Assembly: GCA_021789755.1 (NCBI GenBank)
Contig: JAJYJD010000091.1
Coordinates: 1 to 12,090 of the forward strand
DNA from: Bacteroidota bacterium
GTDB taxonomy: Bacteria > Bacteroidota > Ignavibacteria > Kryptoniales > JAKASW01
Length of the DNA: 12,090 bases
Reading direction: 5' to 3'
Of the stretch, positions 7,331-12,090 are shown in pieces. The position numbers and the translations under genes are program-made. How positions within the stretch are numbered: position 1 is the first letter of the stretch; the number at the start of each line of letters is the position of its first letter. A model generated the notes under the pieces. That model saw only the letters and a program-made list of their open reading frames with translations, made no database searches and had not been told where the DNA came from.

Positions 7331-8217
7331 CTAACACGCACCCTCGTCCGCTTTCGTGGCGGCGGGCGCCCGCAGCCGGTCAACTTCCCTGTTGAGCTCC
7401 GCGAGGAATTCGATTATGATCCGCTTGGCAAGCGCAGGACGCTCTTGCAGCAAACCGTGATCGACATCCGGAGCGATGCAGAGCTAGCTGTGCGTGCTTG
7501 AGTGTGTGAAACAGCCGGAGAGCATGGGTGGCCTTGATCAGGTCGTGGTCGCCCGCCATCACAAGCGTCGGAGCGACTGTCTCTCCCGGCTGTTCGATCC
7601 TGAAGTTGGGATGAAAGAGATCGAGATGGGTGAGCTTGTCGAATATTAATCCTGTTCTCGAAGGAAGGGAAGAATACTCGAGGATCCCCTCTGTGTGAAC
7701 GCGTCCAGGCGATCGACCGCTGTCCGCCTCATATCTTAAATCATCCGCGCAGGGAGCGCAGTGGAGTGTGCAACGAAGCTGGCGCCGTGCGATACAAGCT
7801 TCGCTACCATGTCCGGAAAATCGAGAGCGTGCTTGAGGCCGATAATCCCACGGTCGCTCCATCCGACCATGCAGTACTGTCGACGTGAAGCGAATCCAAA
7901 CGACACACTATATCGGACGCCATAAGATCGAATGTTAGCGAGTTACAAAAGTCCAACGACCTTCCTTGAACGCGGCTGACGGCGGCAATGACCATGAATT
8001 GCTTCGCGTACTCCGGCGGTTGGTGACGAAGGTCGTATATCGATCGGCCATTGCCGTGCATCAGGAGAAGAAGATGCCCGCTGCCGTACACCTCATGCTA
8101 AAGTCTAATTCCGTTCACATGGACACAACGACCAGCTTCTTTATTGGAACCGTAGATCATGGTGCGCCGCACGAGAACCAGTGACGTCGACAGGAGAGAG
8201 ATTCACCTAAGGGTCAT
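7331..8217 (-). pseudogene. Decayed alpha/beta hydrolase with stops and frameshifts
   Basis: Pieces in different frames add up to one exported alpha/beta hydrolase of about 290 residues. It begins with ATG at 8217 and a hydrophobic stretch (ISLLSTSLVLV), then YGSNKEAGR, VYGSG and LLLLMHGNGRSIYDL (oxyanion region). Further on are AWSDG (remnant of the GWSDG nucleophile elbow), KLVSHGASF, FDKLTHLDLFHPNFRIEQ, TLVMAGDHDLIKATHALRLF (acid region) and DVDHGLLQERPALAKRIIIEFL (catalytic His region), ending at TAG 7331-7333. Damage seen: TGA at 8203-8205, TAG at 8098-8100 where the family has an aromatic residue, probable loss of a few codons before WSDG, a frameshift near 7850-7860, TAA at 7736-7738, another shift at about 7640-7690, and a 4-bp duplication AGCTAGCT (7482-7489) that shifts the frame before the histidine. 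It lies 48 nt after the GH3 stop, so it was probably the last gene of that operon. No functional product is expected. Confidence 0.85.
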
Positions 8218-8265
8218 GTGAGAGTCGAGTTAGCCGTTGATGTAATCTACTCGGCCGGCTTAGAG

Positions 8266-10584
8266 TCATTCCTGGATTTGGACTTTTTCGCCGACAGGTA
8301 TGGAGCATGGAATATTCACCTTCGTCGAGGTGTGGCTCGCCGAGCTTCCGCCGACCATTATTTCCAAGCTGCCTGCCTCGATAACGCGCTTCATGTGGGC
8401 ATTGATGAAGGAAATCTCATACGGTGTCAGTTTGAACCTCACCGTATTGGTATGACCCGGCTCAATTTCCACTCGTTTAAAACCTTCGAGCTGCTCGACA
8501 GGTCTCGTGACTGAGGCGCACCTTTGCCGGATGTAGAGCTGCGCGACCTCCACTCCGGCTAGTTTGCCGATGTTTTTCACGTCCGCCGTAACGATGAATC
8601 CATCAGCAACATTCGGATCGTGCTTTACCCGAAGATTTGAAAACTTGAATTCCGTGTAACTCAGTCCGAAACCGAAAGGATACAGGGGACCTATCGGCAG
8701 ATCTATGTACTTCGACGAATAATGGTTTGTCCGCGAGGGGGGACGACCGGTGTTCATGTGGTCATAGAAGATCGGGACCTGCCCGACGGTTCTCGGAAAT
8801 GTTGCAGTGAGCTTCCCGCTCGGATTGTAGTCGCCGAACAGGACATCCGCTATCGCATTTCCTGCCTCGGTTCCGAGGAACCAGGTTTCGAGAATCGCGG
8901 GCACATGCCGGGACGACCATGAGATTGAAAGCGGCCGTCCGCTCATCAAAACCTCCACGACAGGTTTGCCGAGGGCCACTATTTGCTTGACAAGCTTAAC
9001 CTGGACTCCAGGAATATTCAAAAACGCGCGCGACTCAGCTTCACCCGTCATGGTGCCGCTTTCGCCTACGGCCAAGACCACAACATCGGCTTTCTTCGCC
9101 GCCTCCAATGCACCGGCAAATCCCGCAGTCGAAGTGTCGGTGATTCCACATCCTTTAGCATAGTACAACTTTGTTTGCGGTGATAGTTTTGCCTTGATCC
9201 CGTCGAGCAGGCTGACGACCCGACCCGGTCTTCCCTGGCAATACCAACAGCCGAGCATATCATGCTTGTCGTCGGCAAGCGGACCAATGACGGCAATGGA
9301 CTTCATGTCCTTGCTCAGAGGCAGGATGTGATTTTCATTCTTAAGCAACACGATAGCTTCGCGTGCTTCCTGCCGAGCTAATTTGAGATACTTCGGAAGC
9401 ATGAGCGATGTCTCCGCTTTTTTGACATCGACGTAGGGGTGTTCGAAAAGTCCCAGCTTGAACTTGACCCGCAGGATCCTGCGAACCGCGTCGTCTATCA
9501 CGCTAATGGGCACCTTGCCTGACTTAACCAGCGCCTCCAGATGATCGTGATACGGACCGACCATATCCATGTCGACGCCCGCTTCGACCGCTTTCTGGGT
9601 CGCCTCTGCAGAGTCGCAGGCAATGCCTTGATCGATAAGTTCGCCGACGGCATCCCAATCGCTGACGACGAACCCCTTGAAGTGCCACTCCCCCTTCAGT
9701 ATTGTTTTGAGCGTGAAGGGATTGGCACTCGCCGGCACGCCGTCGAGATCATCGAACGCACTCATAATCGTTCCGGCGCCGGCGTCGATCGCGGCCTTGA
9801 ACGACAGTAAATAGATATCGCGCAACGTTATTTGCGAAACGTCAGCAGTGTTGTAGTCGCGGCCTCCTTCCGCTGCGCCGTAAGCGACATAGTGCTTGGC
9901 GCACGCCAACAGCTCGCTTCGAGGGGAGAGGCTGTCGCCCTGGTACCCGCGTACATACGCCTGTGCCATCACCATCCCGAGGTAAGGATCTTCTCCCGCT
10001 CCTTCGGCAATTCTCCCCCATCTCGGGTCGCGGGCAATGTCGACCATCGGAGAGAAAGTCCACCTGATTCCCTGTGAATGGGCTTCCTCGGCTGAGACCT
10101 CCGCACATCGCTTCACGAGCCCGGGATCCCAGGTGCTCGCCTGGGCAAGCGGTATCGGAAAGATCGTTGAATAGCCGTGGATGACGTCAAGTCCGAATAG
10201 TATCGGTATCCCCAGTCTCGATTCCTTGACGGCGGCGGTCTGGAGCTCGTAGATTTCCTTCGGCGAGACAACGTTGAGAAAGGACCCGACCAGGCCCTCT
10301 CTCGCCAGCTTCTTCGAATCGGAAGTAACCCCGGAATACTGACACATCTGGCCGATCTTTTCACTGAGAGTCATGCGGCTCAGGAGATCGGTGACACGTT
10401 CCTTGATCGGAAGCCTCTGGTGTAGATAAGGTGCGGAATCGGTCTTACGAGAAGTTACGGACCGTCCGGCAGCAAAAGATACGGCCGACGCGGTGAACAG
10501 AACCACCGCGCTGAAAGCAAGCACCGAACCGCGATGCTTTGCAGGCGAAACTGAAAGGCTATGGATGACGTGAGCACGAAGCAT
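8266..10584 (-). CDS. Exported GH3 beta-glucosidase-type glycoside hydrolase (BglX-like)
   Basis: The 772-residue enzyme should remove terminal beta-linked glucose or xylose from oligosaccharides in the periplasm. After a signal-type hydrophobic stretch (VLAFSAVVLFTASAVSFA) comes the GH3 barrel, with GIPILFGLDVIHGYSTIFP, SPMVDIARDPRWGRIAEGAGEDP, LACAKHYVAYG and GFVVSDWDAV; the Asp of SDW, about residue 309, is the nucleophile. The second domain follows (EAIVLLKNENHILPL, IAVIGPLAD), with the probable acid/base Glu in GEAESR, about residue 515. The C-terminus is a fibronectin-III-like domain (PFGFGLSYTEF, VEVAQLYI, RPVEQLEGFKRV). All landmarks are present, so the enzyme should be active. The ATG at 10584 is chosen because GGAG lies 5 nt upstream; a GTG at 10620 would overlap the preceding stop as GTGA, and an ATG lies at 10614. 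It sits just downstream of another GH3 gene, so the two are almost certainly one operon. Beta-xylosidase activity cannot be excluded. Confidence 0.92.
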   Translation of the reverse strand: MLRAHVIHSLSVSPAKHRGSVLAFSAVVLFTASAVSFAAGRSVTSRKTDSAPYLHQRLPIKERVTDLLSRMTLSEKIGQMCQYSGVTSDSKKLAREGLVGSFLNVVSPKEIYELQTAAVKESRLGIPILFGLDVIHGYSTIFPIPLAQASTWDPGLVKRCAEVSAEEAHSQGIRWTFSPMVDIARDPRWGRIAEGAGEDPYLGMVMAQAYVRGYQGDSLSPRSELLACAKHYVAYGAAEGGRDYNTADVSQITLRDIYLLSFKAAIDAGAGTIMSAFDDLDGVPASANPFTLKTILKGEWHFKGFVVSDWDAVGELIDQGIACDSAEATQKAVEAGVDMDMVGPYHDHLEALVKSGKVPISVIDDAVRRILRVKFKLGLFEHPYVDVKKAETSLMLPKYLKLARQEAREAIVLLKNENHILPLSKDMKSIAVIGPLADDKHDMLGCWYCQGRPGRVVSLLDGIKAKLSPQTKLYYAKGCGITDTSTAGFAGALEAAKKADVVVLAVGESGTMTGEAESRAFLNIPGVQVKLVKQIVALGKPVVEVLMSGRPLSISWSSRHVPAILETWFLGTEAGNAIADVLFGDYNPSGKLTATFPRTVGQVPIFYDHMNTGRPPSRTNHYSSKYIDLPIGPLYPFGFGLSYTEFKFSNLRVKHDPNVADGFIVTADVKNIGKLAGVEVAQLYIRQRCASVTRPVEQLEGFKRVEIEPGHTNTVRFKLTPYEISFINAHMKRVIEAGSLEIMVGGSSASHTSTKVNIPCSIPVGEKVQIQE

Positions 10585-10616
10585 TTCTTCTCCAGGCAAT
10601 TGATATTTGGACATTC

Positions 10617-12090
10617 TCACTTCGTTACTTCGAAGGAGTCGGTCAATCTTATGTCGGCCGATGAGTTGCCGATCATTACGTTGAACTTACCAGGCTTGAC
10701 TTCCCATCTTTTCAAGCTGCCGTGGTAGAACGCGAGCTGGCTTGCGGTAAGAACAATTTCGATTCTTTTCCTTTCGCCGGGATGAAGATTTACCCTTTGG
10801 AATCCTTCAAGTTCTTCCACAGGCCGGTTGAGTCCGGGTGTGGTATCGTGGACATACAATTCAACAACATCGTCGCCCGCGCGATTGCCAGCATCCTGCA
10901 CATCCACTTTAACATAGACCTTTCCGGTAGAACTGATGACTTTCGGGCTTATTTCCAGGTTGCTGTATTTGAATTTTGTATAACTCAGTCCGTATCCGAA
11001 AGGAAACAGCGGCTTTCCAATCAGATACATGTAAGTCCTGCCCCTTCTTATATCGTAATTGTAAAACGGTGGCAGCTGCGCAACGGATTTATAAAATGTT
11101 ATCGGCAGTTTTCCGCTGGGATTGTAGTCGCCGAATATCACATCTGCAATTGCTTTGCCCCCTTCTTCCCCCGGATACCAGGCCTCGATTATCCCTGGGA
11201 CGTTGGCCTTCGTCCAGTCAATCGACAGCGGAGCACCGTTGATCAAGACAACCACCGTTCTGGGATTAGCCCTGTATACCGATTTGATCAAATTCTCCTG
11301 GACACCCGGCAACCTTAGACGGGACCGATCATGGCTTTCTTCCTGCACGCTTCTATCTTCACCAACGAATAAAACTGCCAGGTCGGCTTGACTCGCAACT
11401 TTTGCGGCTTGCTCTATCGAGGGTTCGTAATCCCAGCCCAAATGCGCACAAGCATTGTCGTTGTCCTGGAAATATTCCATTTTGATATCGTATGGCTGTC
11501 CCGCTTTGAGTTTGATCGACGCAGTGTAGGTATGCGGCGACTGATCGTGCCATTCCTCGATGAGTAACTTATTGGCAATATAAAGTCGACCGCCGTCATC
11601 AGTGTTCATTTGGAACTGATATGTCCTTGACACAGGAGGAATCAGCGTTGCTGTCCATCGAGCGGAGTAATCATTTCTATGTATATTTCCAGCTGGAGTT
11701 CCCCATCGCCAATTGAAGTTGATCTGTTTATCGATTCGTACCAGGACCGGTTTCCCAGACAAAAATTTATTGCCGAAATATTCTCCTTTCCAACCGTGTT
11801 GTCCTTGCTTCCCACCGGCCGGTGTCAAATACTTCGACTGAATCGTCGACCATATTCCACAGCCTTTTGCATAAAGGACCCTCGTCCCCGGAGAGACTTG
11901 ATTTTTTATTCCTTGTAACGGAGTTATCGAGTCGGCAGAGATTCCGCTGTAAGTACCGAATTGACATACCGCCGAATTCGGACCTATGACGGCGATTGAT
12001 TTCAAATGATTGGATATCGGCAGCAAGTGATTTTCGTTTTTCAACAGGACAATTGATTCGAGCGCAGTCTGCAATGCCAGTTCCTTATGT
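10617..12090 (-). CDS. GH3 glycoside hydrolase with PA14 domain, C-terminal part (runs off the right edge)
   Basis: The frame is open to the window edge with no start inside; only the last 490 residues are visible. The first residues (HKELALQTALESIVLLKNEN) already belong to the second GH3 domain, so the barrel with the nucleophile lies outside. A PA14 domain interrupts this domain at about visible residues 100-221 (GWKGEYFGNK, FQMNTDDGGRLYI, WHDQSPHTY, HLGWDYEP); in other GH3 enzymes PA14 shapes the active-site entrance and favours short substrates. The acid/base Glu is probably in EESHDRSRLRLPG, about residue 251. The protein continues with VVVLINGAPLSI, EAWYPGEEGGKAIADVIFGD, and a fibronectin-III-like C-terminus (PFGYGLSYTKF, RPVEELEGFQRV). 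The TGA stop at 10617 is followed by the next GH3 start after 32 nt, or overlaps it by 4 nt if GTG is used. Beta-glucosidase or beta-xylosidase are the likely activities. Confidence 0.92.
   Translation of the reverse strand, partial: HKELALQTALESIVLLKNENHLLPISNHLKSIAVIGPNSAVCQFGTYSGISADSITPLQGIKNQVSPGTRVLYAKGCGIWSTIQSKYLTPAGGKQGQHGWKGEYFGNKFLSGKPVLVRIDKQINFNWRWGTPAGNIHRNDYSARWTATLIPPVSRTYQFQMNTDDGGRLYIANKLLIEEWHDQSPHTYTASIKLKAGQPYDIKMEYFQDNDNACAHLGWDYEPSIEQAAKVASQADLAVLFVGEDRSVQEESHDRSRLRLPGVQENLIKSVYRANPRTVVVLINGAPLSIDWTKANVPGIIEAWYPGEEGGKAIADVIFGDYNPSGKLPITFYKSVAQLPPFYNYDIRRGRTYMYLIGKPLFPFGYGLSYTKFKYSNLEISPKVISSTGKVYVKVDVQDAGNRAGDDVVELYVHDTTPGLNRPVEELEGFQRVNLHPGERKRIEIVLTASQLAFYHGSLKRWEVKPGKFNVMIGNSSADIRLTDSFEVTK

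Noticed and set aside
7380..8091. Two separate intact genes at 7380-7862 and 7804-8091 on the minus strand
   Set aside because: Each carries only part of one alpha/beta hydrolase, interspersed with unrelated residues where the frame is wrong; together they are one broken gene.

Overview
The window is a carbohydrate-utilisation locus in which every supportable gene lies on the minus strand, so transcription runs from high to low coordinates. The organism is probably a member of the Bacteroidota/Ignavibacteriota (FCB) group. A secreted protein ends in a type IX secretion sorting domain with the NYPNPFNPST signature. The TonB-dependent receptor starts with a carboxypeptidase-regulatory-like domain. 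Intermediate GC and the Ignavibacteria-style sorting motif favour that side of the group, but the phylum call is an inference.

Layout in transcription order. At 12090-10617 is the 3' part of a GH3 beta-glucosidase-type enzyme carrying a PA14 insertion; its N-terminal catalytic half is outside the window. It is followed almost directly by a second, complete, exported GH3 enzyme (10584-8266). Then, 48 nt downstream, comes a heavily decayed alpha/beta hydrolase (8217-7331) with several stops and frameshifts. Next is a LacI-family regulator (7189-6149) that starts at TTG. Ahead of it are a recognisable sigma70-type promoter (TTGACA, 17 nt, TAACAT) and a perfect 16-bp LacI-type palindrome right after the -10 box. 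A TonB-dependent receptor follows at 6048-2980, then a T9SS-exported, probable beta-helix protein (2778-1045) with its own leader containing two perfect hairpins. After a terminator-like hairpin, a GH94 glycoside phosphorylase begins at 729 and runs off the left edge.

Working together (inference): the receptor would import oligosaccharides, GH3 enzymes would trim beta-linked glucosides or xylosides, the GH94 enzyme would phosphorolyse disaccharides in the cytoplasm, and the LacI protein would sense a derived sugar and repress its own unit. There is no SusD gene next to the receptor. The T9SS protein occupies the place where a surface partner might be expected. No tRNA, rRNA, CRISPR, insertion sequence or phage gene was seen. 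I found no clear evidence of a wholly new system; the main non-routine points are the hydrolase pseudogene, the promoter/operator layout, the structured leader, and the receptor paired with an unassigned T9SS cargo.
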